A stretch of DNA of 64,000 nucleotides, taken from contig NZ_JACIDV010000010.1 of the NCBI RefSeq assembly GCF_014196515.1, positions 1 through 64,000 on the forward strand, in the 5' to 3' direction. The translations under genes and the position numbers were made by a program. Positions 1 to 9,091 of the stretch are shown here, piece by piece; the stretch's first letter is position 1, and the number at the start of each line of letters is the position of its first letter. The notes below the pieces were generated by a model. That model searched no databases. It was not told the origin of the DNA and was given only the letters and a program-made list of their open reading frames with translations. Origin of the DNA: Rhizobium skierniewicense (GTDB lineage: Bacteria > Pseudomonadota > Alphaproteobacteria > Rhizobiales > Rhizobiaceae).

Positions 1-81
1 ATTGGAGGCAGTTACTGGAGCGGCGCAACCCAATCTGCCAGCAGCTTGTACCGTCGCTTCGCTCAGGTTGAGCGAGGCTAG
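1..81 (+). CDS. virB6: VirB6 C-terminus (partial, cut by window start)
   Basis: An open frame running in from the window edge encodes 26 residues ending YRRFAQVERG and stops at 79-81. It lies directly before virB7, where virB6 sits in every Ti virB operon, so it is read as the tail of the polytopic inner-membrane channel protein VirB6. Only the last residues are visible, so the call rests mainly on gene order. Confidence 0.75.
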   Translation: MGGSYWSGATQSASSLYRRFAQVERG

Positions 82-114
82 GTCGCGCAAAAATTCGCCT
101 CAATGGAGAATTCT

Positions 115-282
115 ATGAAGTATTGCCTGCTGTGCCTAGTTGTCGCTTTGAGCGGCTGCCAGACAAACGACACATTAGCGAGCTGCAAAGGCCCGATCTT
201 CCCGCTGAATGTGGGGCGATGGCAGCCTACTCCGTCAGATCTTCAGCTCGGCAATTCGGGTGGACGCTATGACGGGGCCTGA
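115..282 (+). CDS. virB7: VirB7 lipoprotein of the T-DNA type IV secretion system
   Basis: A 55-residue protein with a lipoprotein signal peptide: a short charged N-terminus, a hydrophobic stretch (LLCLVVAL) and the lipobox LSGC, giving a lipidated cysteine at residue 15. A second cysteine at about residue 24 is the one known in the family to form a disulphide with VirB9. VirB7 anchors the outer-membrane core complex with VirB9 and VirB10. A purine-rich site (tggagaa) precedes the ATG, and the end overlaps the start of virB8 by 14 bases, which suggests translational coupling. Confidence 0.93.
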   Translation: MKYCLLCLVVALSGCQTNDTLASCKGPIFPLNVGRWQPTPSDLQLGNSGGRYDGA

Positions 283-982
283 ATATGCCATGCTAGTGGC
301 GCGCGAAAGCCTTGCCGAGCACTATAAGGAAGTAGAAGCCTTTCAAACCGCGCGAGCGAAATCGGCGCGACGTCTCTCCAAACTCATTGCAGCTGTCGCA
401 GCTATCGCGATTTTGGGAAATGTTGCTCAAGCGTTCGCTATAGCCACAATGGTGCCGTTGAGCAGGCTTGTGCCCGTATATCTATGGATACGGCCGGACG
501 GCACCGTTGACAGCGAGGTGTCTGTCTCGCGATTGCCTGCAACTCAAGAGGAGGCCGTCGTTAACGCCTCATTGTGGGAGTATGTTCGCCTGCGCGAGAG
601 TTATGATGCCGATACCGCTCAGTACGCCTACGACCTGGTATCGAACTTCAGTGCCCCAACAGTGCGCCAGGATTACCAGCAATTCTTCAACTATCCCAAT
701 CCCAGTTCGCCTCAAGTCATTCTTGGCAAACGCGGCAGGGTGGAGGTCGAGCACATCGCTTCAAATGATGTAACTCCAAGCACGCAGCAAATTCGCTATA
801 AAAGGACCCTCGTCGTTGACGGCAAAATGCCGGTGGTGAGTACGTGGACCGCGACAGTTCGCTACGAAAAGGTGACCAGCTTGCCCGGCAGATTGAGACT
901 GACCAACCCGGCAGGTCTGGTTGTCACCTCCTATCAGACATCGGAAGATACCGTTTCAAACGTAGGCCACAGCGAACCATGA
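269..982 (+). CDS. virB8: VirB8 inner-membrane assembly factor of the T4SS
   Basis: A 237-residue bitopic protein. A charged cytoplasmic N-terminus is followed by one transmembrane segment at about residues 40-60 (LIAAVAAIAILGNVAQAFAI) and a periplasmic NTF2-like domain with the family's conserved YLWI and YQQFFN regions. VirB8 dimers nucleate assembly of the VirB channel and contact VirB9 and VirB10. The ATG at 269 gives the usual family length; an upstream in-frame extension runs inside virB7 and was not used. The stop overlaps the virB9 ATG (ATGA). Confidence 0.95.
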   Translation: MTGPEYAMLVARESLAEHYKEVEAFQTARAKSARRLSKLIAAVAAIAILGNVAQAFAIATMVPLSRLVPVYLWIRPDGTVDSEVSVSRLPATQEEAVVNASLWEYVRLRESYDADTAQYAYDLVSNFSAPTVRQDYQQFFNYPNPSSPQVILGKRGRVEVEHIASNDVTPSTQQIRYKRTLVVDGKMPVVSTWTATVRYEKVTSLPGRLRLTNPAGLVVTSYQTSEDTVSNVGHSEP

Positions 983-1860
983 TCAGAAAAGCACTTTTCA
1001 TTTTAGCATGTTTATTTGCCGCTGCGACTGGTGCGGAGGCTGAAGACACTCCAATGGCGGGCAAGCTAGATCCGCGCATGCGTTATTTGGCTTACAATCC
1101 CGATCAAGTGGTGCGCCTCTCGACGGCGGTTGGAGCTACTTTGGTCGTCACATTCGCCACGAACGAAACGGTGACAGCGGTTGCCGTTTCAAATAGCAAA
1201 GATCTAGCAGCCCTACCGCGGGGAAATTATCTATTTTTCAAGGCAAGCCAGGTCCTCACGCCTCAGCCAGTAATCGTGCTAACCGCAAGCGACTCCGGGA
1301 TGCGCCGTTATGTTTTCAGTATAAGTTCCAAGACTCTGTCCCACCTCGATAAAGAGCAGCCCGATCTCTATTACAGCGTCCAATTCGCCTACCCCGCCGA
1401 CGATGCGGCGGCTCGGCGAAGGGAGGCACAACAGAAGGCTGTTGTGGACAGACTACACGCGGAAGCACAATATCAACGGAAAGCTGAGAATTTATTGGAT
1501 CAGCCTGTCACAGCCCTTGGTGCGGCGGACAGTAATTGGCACTACGTCGCCCAAGGCGATCGTTCGCTGTTGCCACTCGAAGTCTTCGACAATGGATTTA
1601 CGACGGTATTCCACTTTCCGGGCAATGTACGCATACCCTCCATCTACACCATCAATCCTGATGGCAAGGAAGCTGTTGCCAACTATTCAGTTAAAGGGAG
1701 CGATGTCGAGATTTCTTCGGTCTCCCGAGGTTGGCGTCTGAGGGATGGCCACACAGTCCTATGTATCTGGAATACCGCTTACGATCCCGTTGGCCAAAGG
1801 CCGCAAACGGGCACGGTGAGGCCCGATGTGAAACGCGTCCTGAAGGGGGCGAAGGGATGA
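979..1860 (+). CDS. virB9: VirB9 outer-membrane core component of the T4SS
   Basis: A 293-residue secreted protein beginning with a signal peptide ([22 protein letters not shown]). The N-terminal domain carries the family's region around [12 protein letters not shown], and the C-terminal beta-sandwich includes YFKAS- and [10 protein letters not shown]-like segments. It forms the outer ring of the core complex with VirB7 and VirB10. The ATG overlaps the virB8 stop and the virB9 stop overlaps the virB10 ATG, so the operon is tightly coupled. Confidence 0.95.
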   Translation: MIRKALFILACLFAAATGAEAEDTPMAGKLDPRMRYLAYNPDQVVRLSTAVGATLVVTFATNETVTAVAVSNSKDLAALPRGNYLFFKASQVLTPQPVIVLTASDSGMRRYVFSISSKTLSHLDKEQPDLYYSVQFAYPADDAAARRREAQQKAVVDRLHAEAQYQRKAENLLDQPVTALGAADSNWHYVAQGDRSLLPLEVFDNGFTTVFHFPGNVRIPSIYTINPDGKEAVANYSVKGSDVEISSVSRGWRLRDGHTVLCIWNTAYDPVGQRPQTGTVRPDVKRVLKGAKG

Positions 1861-2990
1861 ATAACGATAGTCAGCAAGCGGCACATGAGGTTGATGCATC
1901 TGGATCCCTGGTCTCCGACAAACATGGCCGGCGTCTTTCGGGGTCTCAGAAATTGATCGTCGGAGGTGTCGTTCTCGCGTTATCATTAAGCCTCATTTGG
2001 CTAGGTGGGCGCCAAAAGAAGGTGAATGAGAACGCATCGCCGTCAACTTTGATCGCAACAAACACCAAGCCATTTCATCCAGCTCCGATTGAGGTGCCGC
2101 CGGATCCTCCAGCGGTTCAAGAGGCTGTTCAGCCTGCTGCTCCTCTACCGCCGAGGGGCGAACCGGAGCGGCATGAGCCACGGCCGGAAGAAACACCGAT
2201 TTTTGCATATAGCAGCGGCGATCAAGGGGTCAGCAAACGCGCCATTCAGGGCGACACGGGCCGAAGACAAGAAGGCAAGCGTGACGACAGCTCGTTGCCG
2301 AATGGCGAAGTGTCCGGCGAGAACGATTTGTCGATACGTATGAAACCCACCGAGCTGCTGCCCAGCAGGGCCACGCTGTTGCCGCACCCCGATTTTATGG
2401 TAACGCAAGGGACAATAATTCCGTGCATCTTGCAAACCGCAATCGACACAAATTTGGCAGGCTATGTAAAGTGTGTCTTGCCTCAGGATATTCGTGGAAC
2501 AACGAACAATATCGTGCTTCTTGATCGTGGCACCACCGTTGTTGGCGAAATACAGCGTGGCTTGCAACAGGGAGACGGGCGCGTTTTTGTGTTGTGGGAT
2601 CGCGCCGAGACACCTGACCATGCGATGATCTCGTTAACATCGCCAAGCGCGGACGAACTCGGTCGCTCAGGATTGCCGGGCTCGGTCGACAGCCACTTCT
2701 GGCAGCGTTTTAGCGGAGCTATGCTCTTGAGTGTTGTTCAAGGCGCCTTCCAGGCAGCTAGCACCTACGCCGGCAGCTCGGGTGGCGGGATGAGCTTCAA
2801 CAGCTTTCAAAATAACGGTGAGCAGACAACTGATACGGCCCTTAAGGCAACCATCAACATACCGCCAACCCTGAAGAAGAATCAGGGTGACACCGTTTCC
2901 ATTTTCGTAGCACGGGACCTCGATTTCTTTGGTGTTTACCAGCTCCGCCTGACTGGCGGCGCCACGCGGGGGAGGAACCGCCGCTCTTAA
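1857..2990 (+). CDS. virB10: VirB10 energy-sensing scaffold of the T4SS
   Basis: A 377-residue protein with a cytoplasmic N-terminus, a single transmembrane segment at about residues 35-55 ([19 protein letters not shown]), a proline-rich periplasmic linker (about residues 70-105) and a C-terminal TrbI/VirB10 beta-barrel domain (about residues 175-370). VirB10 spans both membranes and transmits ATP-driven conformational change from VirD4 and VirB11 to the outer-membrane complex. The start at 1857 overlaps the virB9 stop; an in-frame extension back to 1731 lies inside virB9 and is rejected. Confidence 0.95.
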   Translation: MNNDSQQAAHEVDASGSLVSDKHGRRLSGSQKLIVGGVVLALSLSLIWLGGRQKKVNENASPSTLIATNTKPFHPAPIEVPPDPPAVQEAVQPAAPLPPRGEPERHEPRPEETPIFAYSSGDQGVSKRAIQGDTGRRQEGKRDDSSLPNGEVSGENDLSIRMKPTELLPSRATLLPHPDFMVTQGTIIPCILQTAIDTNLAGYVKCVLPQDIRGTTNNIVLLDRGTTVVGEIQRGLQQGDGRVFVLWDRAETPDHAMISLTSPSADELGRSGLPGSVDSHFWQRFSGAMLLSVVQGAFQAASTYAGSSGGGMSFNSFQNNGEQTTDTALKATINIPPTLKKNQGDTVSIFVARDLDFFGVYQLRLTGGATRGRNRRS

Positions 2991-3029
2991 TGAATTCAAA
3001 TTTCCGCTTAGAGATAGGATACATTGTAA

Positions 3030-4061
3030 ATGGAAGTGGATCCGCAACTACGCTTTCTTCTGAAGCCGATTTTGGAATGGCTCGATGACCCGAAGACTGA
3101 AGAAATTGCGATCAATCGACCTGGAGAGGCATTTGTGCGCCAAGCCGGCATTTTTACCAAGATGCCTTTGCCCGTCTCTTATGATGATCTTGAAGATATC
3201 GCAATTTTAGCGGGCGCGCTGAGAAAGCAGGATGTCGGACCACGTAACCCCCTCTGCGCCACTGAACTTCCTGGTGGTGAACGACTACAAATCTGTCTGC
3301 CGCCGACCGTTCCCTCGGGCACCGTCAGCTTGACCATTCGACGGCCAAGCTCGCGTGTTTCTGGTCTTAAAGAAGTCTCCTCCCGTTATGATGCTTCGAG
3401 GTGGAACCAGTGGCAGACACGAAGGAAACGCCAAAATCAGGATGATGAAGCTATCCTTCAGCATTTTGACAACGGGGATTTGGAAGCGTTTCTGCACGCA
3501 TGCGTCGTCAGCCGACTGACGATGTTGCTATGTGGCCCTACCGGAAGCGGCAAGACAACAATGAGCAAGACCTTGATCAGCGCCATCCCCCCCCAGGAAA
3601 GGCTAATCACCATAGAAGATACGCTCGAACTCGTCATTCCACACGATAATCATGTTAGACTACTCTACTCCAAGAACGGTGTTGGGCTGGGTGCTGTGAG
3701 CGCCGAGCACTTGCTCCAAGCAAGTCTGCGTATGCGGCCGGACCGGATATTGCTTGGCGAGATGCGCGACGATGCAGCATGGGCTTATCTGAGTGAAGTC
3801 GTCTCGGGACATCCGGGATCGATTTCAACAATACACGGCGCGAATCCAATCCAAGGATTCAAGAAACTGTTTTCCCTTGTCAAAAGTAGCGCCCAAGGTG
3901 CTAGCTTGGAAGATCGCACACTGATTGACATGCTCTCTACGGCGATCGATGTCATCATTCCATTCCGTGCCTATGAGGACGTTTATGAAGTAGGCGAGAT
4001 CTGGCTCGCGGCGGACGCACGACGCCGGGGCGAGACCATAGGCGATCTCCTTAATCAATAG
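3030..4061 (+). CDS. virB11: VirB11 secretion ATPase
   Basis: A 343-residue member of the PulE/VirB11 AAA-like ATPase family, the usual length. The Walker A motif GPTGSGKTT is at residues 169-177, followed by the Asp/His box around LVIPHDNHVR and the Walker B-like region RPDRILLGEMR. It works as a hexamer at the cytoplasmic face of the VirB channel, powering pilus assembly and substrate transfer. It is the last gene of the virB operon and lies 39 bases after virB10. Confidence 0.95.
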   Translation: MEVDPQLRFLLKPILEWLDDPKTEEIAINRPGEAFVRQAGIFTKMPLPVSYDDLEDIAILAGALRKQDVGPRNPLCATELPGGERLQICLPPTVPSGTVSLTIRRPSSRVSGLKEVSSRYDASRWNQWQTRRKRQNQDDEAILQHFDNGDLEAFLHACVVSRLTMLLCGPTGSGKTTMSKTLISAIPPQERLITIEDTLELVIPHDNHVRLLYSKNGVGLGAVSAEHLLQASLRMRPDRILLGEMRDDAAWAYLSEVVSGHPGSISTIHGANPIQGFKKLFSLVKSSAQGASLEDRTLIDMLSTAIDVIIPFRAYEDVYEVGEIWLAADARRRGETIGDLLNQ

Positions 4062-4080
4062 TAGCTGTAACCTCGAAGCG

Positions 4081-4126
4081 TTTCACTTGTAACAACGATT
4101 GAGAATTTTTGTCATAAAATTGAAAT
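4081..4126 (+). promoter_or_regulatory. vir boxes upstream of virG
   Basis: Two matches to the VirG-binding vir box (core TNCAATTGAAAY) lie in the virB11-virG gap: tttcacttgtaac at 4081-4093 and ataaaattgaaat at 4114-4126. They fit autoregulation of virG by phosphorylated VirG, known from octopine plasmids. Confidence 0.6.
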
Positions 4127-4270
4127 ACTTGGTTCGCATTTTCGTCATCCGCGGTCAGCCGCAATTCTGACGAACTGCCCATTTAGCTGGAGATGATTGT
4201 ACATCCTTCACGAGAAAATTTCTCAAGCGCTGTGAACAAGGGTTCAGATTTTAGATTGAAAGGTGAGCCG

Positions 4271-4996
4271 TTGAAACACGTTCTTCTTATCGATGACGAT
4301 GTCGCTATGCGGCATCTTATTATCGAATACCTTACGATCCACGCCTTCAAAGTGACCGCGGTAGCCGACAGCACCCAGTTCACTAGAGTACTCTCTTCCG
4401 CGACGGTCGATGTCGTGGTTGTTGATCTAAATTTAGGTCGTGAAGATGGGCTTGAGATCGTTCGAAATCTGGCGGCAAAGTCTGATATTCCAATCATAAT
4501 TATCAGTGGCGACCGCCTTGAGGAGACGGATAAAGTTGTTGCACTCGAGCTAGGAGCAAGTGATTTTATCGCTAAGCCGTTTAGTACGAGAGAGTTTCTT
4601 GCACGCATTCGGGTTGCCTTGCGCGTGCGCCCCAACGTTGTCCGCTCCAAAGACCGACGGTCTTTTTGTTTTACTGACTGGACACTTAATCTCAGGCAAC
4701 GTCGCTTGATGTCCGAAGCTGGCGGTGAGGTGAAACTTACGGCAGGTGAGTTCAATCTTCTCCTCGCGTTTTTAGAGAAACCCCGCGACGTTCTATCGCG
4801 CGAGCAACTTCTCATTGCCAGTCGAGTACGCGACGAGGAGGTTTACGACAGGAGTATAGATGTTCTCATTTTGCGGCTGCGCCGCAAACTTGAGGCGGAT
4901 CCGTCAAGCCCTCAACTGATAAAAACAGCAAGAGGTGCCGGTTATTTCTTTGACGCGGACGTGCAGGTTTCGCACGGGGGGACGATGGCAGCCTGA
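4271..4996 (+). CDS. virG: VirG response regulator of the vir regulon
   Basis: An OmpR-class two-component regulator. It has a receiver domain with the acidic cluster DDD at residues 8-10, the phospho-accepting Asp52 (VVVDLN) and the conserved Lys in AKPF, followed by a C-terminal winged-helix DNA-binding domain (SIDVLILRLRRKLE). Phosphorylated by VirA in response to phenolics, it activates vir-box promoters. The TTG at 4271 was chosen because it yields the 241-residue family form, octopine VirG is recalled to start at UUG, and a Shine-Dalgarno-like aaaggtgag precedes it. An in-frame ATG at 4193 would add 26 residues that family members lack. Confidence 0.93.
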   Translation: MKHVLLIDDDVAMRHLIIEYLTIHAFKVTAVADSTQFTRVLSSATVDVVVVDLNLGREDGLEIVRNLAAKSDIPIIIISGDRLEETDKVVALELGASDFIAKPFSTREFLARIRVALRVRPNVVRSKDRRSFCFTDWTLNLRQRRLMSEAGGEVKLTAGEFNLLLAFLEKPRDVLSREQLLIASRVRDEEVYDRSIDVLILRLRRKLEADPSSPQLIKTARGAGYFFDADVQVSHGGTMAA

Positions 4997-5014
4997 GCCA
5001 ATTGCATTTGGCTC
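4995..5014 (+). terminator. Hairpin at the end of virG
   Basis: A perfect 7-bp stem (gagccaa / ttggctc) with a 6-base loop overlaps the virG stop codon and is followed by ttaatt. It is a weak intrinsic-terminator candidate between the convergent virG and virC2 genes. Confidence 0.45.
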
Positions 5015-5106
5015 TTAATTATCTGGCTCAAAGGGTGACTGAGGACGCGGCCAGCGGCCTCAAATCTACACTCAATATTTGGTGAGGGGTTCCGATAGGT
5101 CCCTCT

Positions 5107-5715
5107 TCACCAATTGCTCGATGGCTTCTCTCCAGCAAAGAAGGACGCGAGCGCGGCGGTAGCCAGCTTGTGGCCGAAAGCTCGAGCGGTCTCCAACCCC
5201 AACGGATCAAAATGACTTCGAGCGACCTCGAGCAACGCAACCGGGAACATGCGTGAGGTCTGAACGAGAACGGATTTTTCTGTAGTTGAAGGGATCGGAT
5301 AGCTTTTCGGGGCCACGCGAAATGATCCATCTGCCAGCATGCTTTCGAAATCGTCCAACGCGCGCCTTAAAATCATTTGTAGCGACTTCGAGGGACTGTA
5401 TTGCCGAACGAGGTTGTCATATGTTTTCGACACTTGAGGCGCGGGCGGTCGCGCTGAAAGAAAAACCTGGAGCTTTTTCGGGGACGGAGGTGGACTAAGG
5501 GCATCCACAGTTAGCTTAAGTTGTCGATCGGGACTGTAAATGTGATCGGCGACGAGAGGCTCACGTTGCTGGTCTTTCTCGTCGGCTTTTTCAGGCAAGT
5601 GCTGGAGGTCCAGCTTCTGGGGAACAAGTGTCGGGTTGGGATGGTGGATCTCGGGTCGATCACCAGCAAGCCGCCGTGCTTCGCCGACCGACAACGCGGG
5701 CTTGTGAATTGCCAT
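5107..5715 (-). CDS. virC2: VirC2 T-DNA transfer accessory protein
   Basis: A 202-residue VirC2 family protein. The N-terminal half is low-complexity and proline/charge-rich. The C-terminal half (about residues 90-202) corresponds to the ribbon-helix-helix fold known for VirC2, beginning near KTYDNLVRQYSPSKSLQMIL. It works with VirC1 at the overdrive sequence next to right borders to raise T-strand production. The ATG giving 202 residues (MAIHKP) was preferred over one two codons upstream. It directly follows virC1, with start and stop codons almost overlapping. Confidence 0.92.
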   Translation of the reverse strand: MAIHKPALSVGEARRLAGDRPEIHHPNPTLVPQKLDLQHLPEKADEKDQQREPLVADHIYSPDRQLKLTVDALSPPPSPKKLQVFLSARPPAPQVSKTYDNLVRQYSPSKSLQMILRRALDDFESMLADGSFRVAPKSYPIPSTTEKSVLVQTSRMFPVALLEVARSHFDPLGLETARAFGHKLATAALASFFAGEKPSSNW

Positions 5716-5717
5716 CT

Positions 5718-6413
5718 TCAAGCCTCCAAGATTTTGCTGATCAGTTTCGAAATGACCACGACTTCCTCCATCGCAATCCGAAGATTCCTCTCTATGAGGC
5801 GCATCGTCGGATCAGTTCCCGTGTTTAGTAATGTAAGATGCAACATGCCGCGTTCTTTCATCGCGGCAAATGCATCTCTTTCATGCATGGGAGACGGTAC
5901 AACTGGAAGGCTCTCTAGCGTCTCTGACATCCTGCGTTGGGATGTTGTCAATCGGCCGACCGGGACGCGTTGGCGCAAAACAGCTGTAGGAATTGCCAAA
6001 TTTTCACTCAACAGCAGCTCGATGACGTAGCGGTAGGTAGATAGTGCCTCGTCGATGTCGAGCGGCGTTAGCATGGTTGGGATCAGAAGCAGGTTTGAGC
6101 TAGCGATGATTGTGTTGTTGAGCTCGCTCGAGCCGCCACGCGTATCGGCCAACGCATAATCAAATCCTTCGAGCTCGGCATTTTCATAGGCTGCTTCAAG
6201 AAGGGGCATTTCGTCGGCGGAATAGACTTCACAGCGAGGATCCCAGGTACTGCTTTGTAAGGCGTTTTCTCTCCATCGCGTCAGAGGCCGGTTTTCGTCG
6301 GCATCGAAGAGGGCCACTCGTTTACCGTCATTTGCCAAAGCAGCGCAAAGGCCCATGAGTGCGGTGGTTTTGCCAGCACCCCCTTTGAAAGAACAAAACG
6401 TCAAAAGTTGCAT
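5718..6413 (-). CDS. virC1: VirC1 ParA-like ATPase, relaxosome assembly
   Basis: A 231-residue ParA/MinD-family ATPase. The N-terminus carries the deviant Walker A motif KGGAGKTT (residues 10-17), followed by the Walker A'-like DADENRP segment and the DTRGG switch region. VirC1 binds overdrive, recruits the VirD1/VirD2 relaxosome to the cell pole and promotes multiple T-strand copies. It is the first gene of the two-gene virC operon and is transcribed divergently from virD. Confidence 0.94.
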   Translation of the reverse strand: MQLLTFCSFKGGAGKTTALMGLCAALANDGKRVALFDADENRPLTRWRENALQSSTWDPRCEVYSADEMPLLEAAYENAELEGFDYALADTRGGSSELNNTIIASSNLLLIPTMLTPLDIDEALSTYRYVIELLLSENLAIPTAVLRQRVPVGRLTTSQRRMSETLESLPVVPSPMHERDAFAAMKERGMLHLTLLNTGTDPTMRLIERNLRIAMEEVVVISKLISKILEA

Positions 6414-6556
6414 ATTCTGATCCCGCCTATCCTGTGAAACCGGAGTGCATTTGTATTTTTGTTCGTATAAATGTTTTTGTGGTTATCGATGAGTAAAAGC
6501 GTTGTTACACTATTTTTATTTCACATTCGTTATAAGAAAATTGCAAATGTAGCAAG

Positions 6557-6602
6557 TATATTCAGTATTTACTGTAAATGTACTGTTGATTTCATATTGA
6601 GC
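6557..6602. promoter_or_regulatory. virC-virD divergent promoter: Ros-box-like palindrome and vir box
   Basis: The 268-base gap between virC1 and virD1 is AT-rich. At 6563-6574 lies a perfect palindrome, cagta-tt-tactg, flanked by tatatt and taaatgta. This resembles the Ros repressor site known between virC and virD. A vir-box-like tttcatattgagc follows at 6590-6602. Divergent virC/virD control by Ros and VirG is established in A. tumefaciens; the exact limits here are by eye. Confidence 0.55.
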
Positions 6603-6681
6603 AGGGCTAGACTTCCATCCGTCTACCCGGGCACATTTCGTGCTGGAGTATCCAGACCTTCCGCTTTCTTTGGAGGAAGCT

Positions 6682-7125
6682 ATGTCAAAACACACCAGAG
6701 CCACGTCGAGTGAGACTACCATCAACCAGCATCGATCCCTGAAAGTTGAAGGGTTCAGGGTCGTGAGTGCCCGTCTGCGATCGGCCGAGTATGAAACCTT
6801 TTCCTATCAAGCGCGTCTGCTGGGACTTTCGGATAGTATGGCAATTCGCGTTGCGGTGCGCCGCATCGGGGGCTTTCTCGAAATAGATGCAGACACACGA
6901 GAAAAGATGGAAGCCATACTTCAGTCCATCGGAATACTCTCAAGCAATGTATCCATGCTTCTATCTGCCTACGCCGAAGACCCTCGATCGGATCTGGAGG
7001 CTGTGCGAGATGAACGTATTGCTTTTGGCGAGGCTTTCGCCGCCCTCGATGGACTACTGCGCTCCATTTTGTCCGTATCCCGGCGACGGATCGACGGTCG
7101 CTCGTTACTGAAAGGTGCCTTGTAG
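6682..7125 (+). CDS. virD1: VirD1 relaxosome accessory protein
   Basis: A 147-residue protein matching octopine VirD1 in length and with the family's core ([19 protein letters not shown] at about residues 19-37). It ends with the conserved [21 protein letters not shown] tail. VirD1 binds border DNA and is needed by VirD2 for cleavage of supercoiled T-DNA borders. The start at 6682 has ggagg seven bases upstream and gives the standard length. Confidence 0.94.
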   Translation: MSKHTRATSSETTINQHRSLKVEGFRVVSARLRSAEYETFSYQARLLGLSDSMAIRVAVRRIGGFLEIDADTREKMEAILQSIGILSSNVSMLLSAYAEDPRSDLEAVRDERIAFGEAFAALDGLLRSILSVSRRRIDGRSLLKGAL

Positions 7126-7158
7126 CACTTGACCACGCACCTGACGGGAGAAAATTGG

Positions 7159-8433
7159 ATGCCCGATCGCGCTCAAGTAATCATTCGCATTGTGCCAGGA
7201 GGTGGAACCAAGACCCTTCAGCAGATAATCAATCAGCTGGAGTACCTGTCCCGTAAGGGAAAGCTGGAACTGCAGCGTTCAGCCCGGCATCTCGATATTC
7301 CTGTTCCGCCGGATCAAATCCGTGAGCTTGCCCAAAGTTGGGTTACGGAGGCCGGGATTTATGACGAAAGTCAGTCAGACGATGACAGGCAACAAGACTT
7401 AACAACACACATTATTGTAAGCTTCCCCGCAGGTACCGACCAAACCGCAGCTCATGAAGCAAGCCGGGAATGGGCAGCCGAGATGTTTGGGTCAGGATAC
7501 GGGGGTGGCCGCTATAACTATCTGACAGCCTACCACGTCGATCGCGATCATCCACATTTACATATCGTGGTCAATCGTCGGGAACTTCTGGGGAAGGGGT
7601 GGCTGAAAATATCCAGGCGCCATCCCCAGCTGAATTATGACGGCTTACGGAAAAAGATGGCAGAGATTTCACTTCGTCACGGCATAGTCCTGGATGCGAC
7701 TTCGCGAGCAGAAAGGGGAATAGCAGAGCGACCAATCACATATGCTGAATATCGACGCCTTGAGCGGATGCAGGCTCAAAAGATTCAATTCGAAGATACA
7801 GATTTTGATGAGACCTCGCCTGAGGAAGATCGTCGGGACCTCAGTCAATCGTTCGATCCATTTCGATCGGACGCATCTGCCGGCGAACCGGACCGTGCAA
7901 CCCGACATGACAAACAACCGCTTGAACCGCACGCCCGTTTCCAGGAGCCCGCCGGCTCCAGCATCAAAGCCGACGCACGGATCCGCGTACCATTGGAGAG
8001 CGAGCGGGGTGCCCAACCATCCGCGTCCAAAATCCCTGTAACTGGGCATTTCGGGATTGAGACTTCGTATGTCGCTGAAGCCAGCGTGCCCAAACAAAGC
8101 GGCAATTCCGATACTTCTCGCCCGGTGACTGACGTTGCCATGCACACAGTCGAGCGCCAGCAGCGATCAAAACGACGTCATGACGAGGAGGCAGGTCCGA
8201 GCGGAGCAAACCGTAAAAGATTGAAGGCCGCGCAAGTTGATTCCGAGGCAAATGTCGGTGAGCCCGACGGTCGCGATGACAGCAACAAGGCGGCTGATCC
8301 GGTGTCTGCTTCCATCCGTACCGAGCAACCGGAAGCTTCTCCAACGCGTCCGCGTGACCGTCACGATGGAGAATTGGGAGAACGCAAACGTGCAAGAGGT
8401 AATCGTCGCGACGATGGGCGCGGGGGGACCTAG
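7159..8433 (+). CDS. virD2: VirD2 T-DNA border relaxase and pilot protein
   Basis: A 424-residue MobA/VirD2-family relaxase. The N-terminal domain has catalytic Tyr29 (QLEYLS), which becomes covalently linked to the T-strand 5' end, and the metal-binding histidine motif DRDHPHLHIV. The C-terminal third is variable and hydrophilic. It ends with a bipartite nuclear localisation signal (RPRDRHDGELGERKRAR) and the omega-like tail DDGRGGT. In the plant the NLS directs the T-complex to the nucleus. The start at 7159 gives the octopine-type length; a TTG at 7129 is rejected. Confidence 0.96.
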   Translation: MPDRAQVIIRIVPGGGTKTLQQIINQLEYLSRKGKLELQRSARHLDIPVPPDQIRELAQSWVTEAGIYDESQSDDDRQQDLTTHIIVSFPAGTDQTAAHEASREWAAEMFGSGYGGGRYNYLTAYHVDRDHPHLHIVVNRRELLGKGWLKISRRHPQLNYDGLRKKMAEISLRHGIVLDATSRAERGIAERPITYAEYRRLERMQAQKIQFEDTDFDETSPEEDRRDLSQSFDPFRSDASAGEPDRATRHDKQPLEPHARFQEPAGSSIKADARIRVPLESERGAQPSASKIPVTGHFGIETSYVAEASVPKQSGNSDTSRPVTDVAMHTVERQQRSKRRHDEEAGPSGANRKRLKAAQVDSEANVGEPDGRDDSNKAADPVSASIRTEQPEASPTRPRDRHDGELGERKRARGNRRDDGRGGT

Positions 8434-8452
8434 AGACAGGAAGGACCGAATA

Positions 8453-9091
8453 ATGGCAAATGGTCAGTTCACGATACGCTCTGCTCGCCCGGCCTCCGTC
8501 GGACTGACAGGCGAACGGCGTGGAGCCGCATCCGCCTCTAGCTCTGCACTGTCCAATGTTCAAAGAGATGTTAGGGATAGGCTGATTCCAACTAGCTCAC
8601 CAAGATTACCAAATGCAGCCATATTGCGTGATTCCTCGGGAAGAGCGTCGACTGGTCTGCGGTACATGGCGGCTACTCTTCATTGGTCTGCGATCGCGCC
8701 ATTATCGCTAATAAACAGCAACGACCTGGCTCCGGCCGCTTATGACTTTGAGACGCGAAATAACGCAAGAAATGTGACTGCCAAAGTCGGCAGGGCAGTC
8801 CCTGTTCCCAAGCAAGGCGGGCTCGGCAAAACGCTCGCATCCGTACCCCTTAGTACACGTATATCAAGGGTCAATTCCGACCGAAGACTGCCCGCTGACG
8901 CAGAAGACCGCCCTGAAACGCGCGACCCCCAGAAAGGACGTGGCAGTCATGGTGCGACGCCAACCTTACATGAAAAGATTGGAACCGCGTTTGCTCGAAG
9001 ATTGCGAAAGCATACGTACTATATTGTTTGCAGTTGCTGCCAGACCCGGAGCGCGTTGACGATGGGTGCAAAGATTTCGGTGAAGTCATGA
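8453..9091 (+). CDS. virD3: VirD3, unknown function
   Basis: A 212-residue protein between virD2 and virD4, the position of virD3 in Ti plasmids. It is Ser/Arg-rich and shows no recognisable catalytic motif. There is a CSCC cluster near the C-terminus. VirD3 is poorly conserved and dispensable for tumours in known plasmids. Its stop overlaps the virD4 ATG (ATGA), so it is probably translated as part of the virD operon. Confidence 0.8.
   Translation: MANGQFTIRSARPASVGLTGERRGAASASSSALSNVQRDVRDRLIPTSSPRLPNAAILRDSSGRASTGLRYMAATLHWSAIAPLSLINSNDLAPAAYDFETRNNARNVTAKVGRAVPVPKQGGLGKTLASVPLSTRISRVNSDRRLPADAEDRPETRDPQKGRGSHGATPTLHEKIGTAFARRLRKHTYYIVCSCCQTRSALTMGAKISVKS

Noticed and set aside
4193-4270. 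26-codon extension of virG from an upstream ATG
   Set aside because: Absent from the family; the TTG at 4271 gives the known 241-residue protein with a ribosome-binding site.
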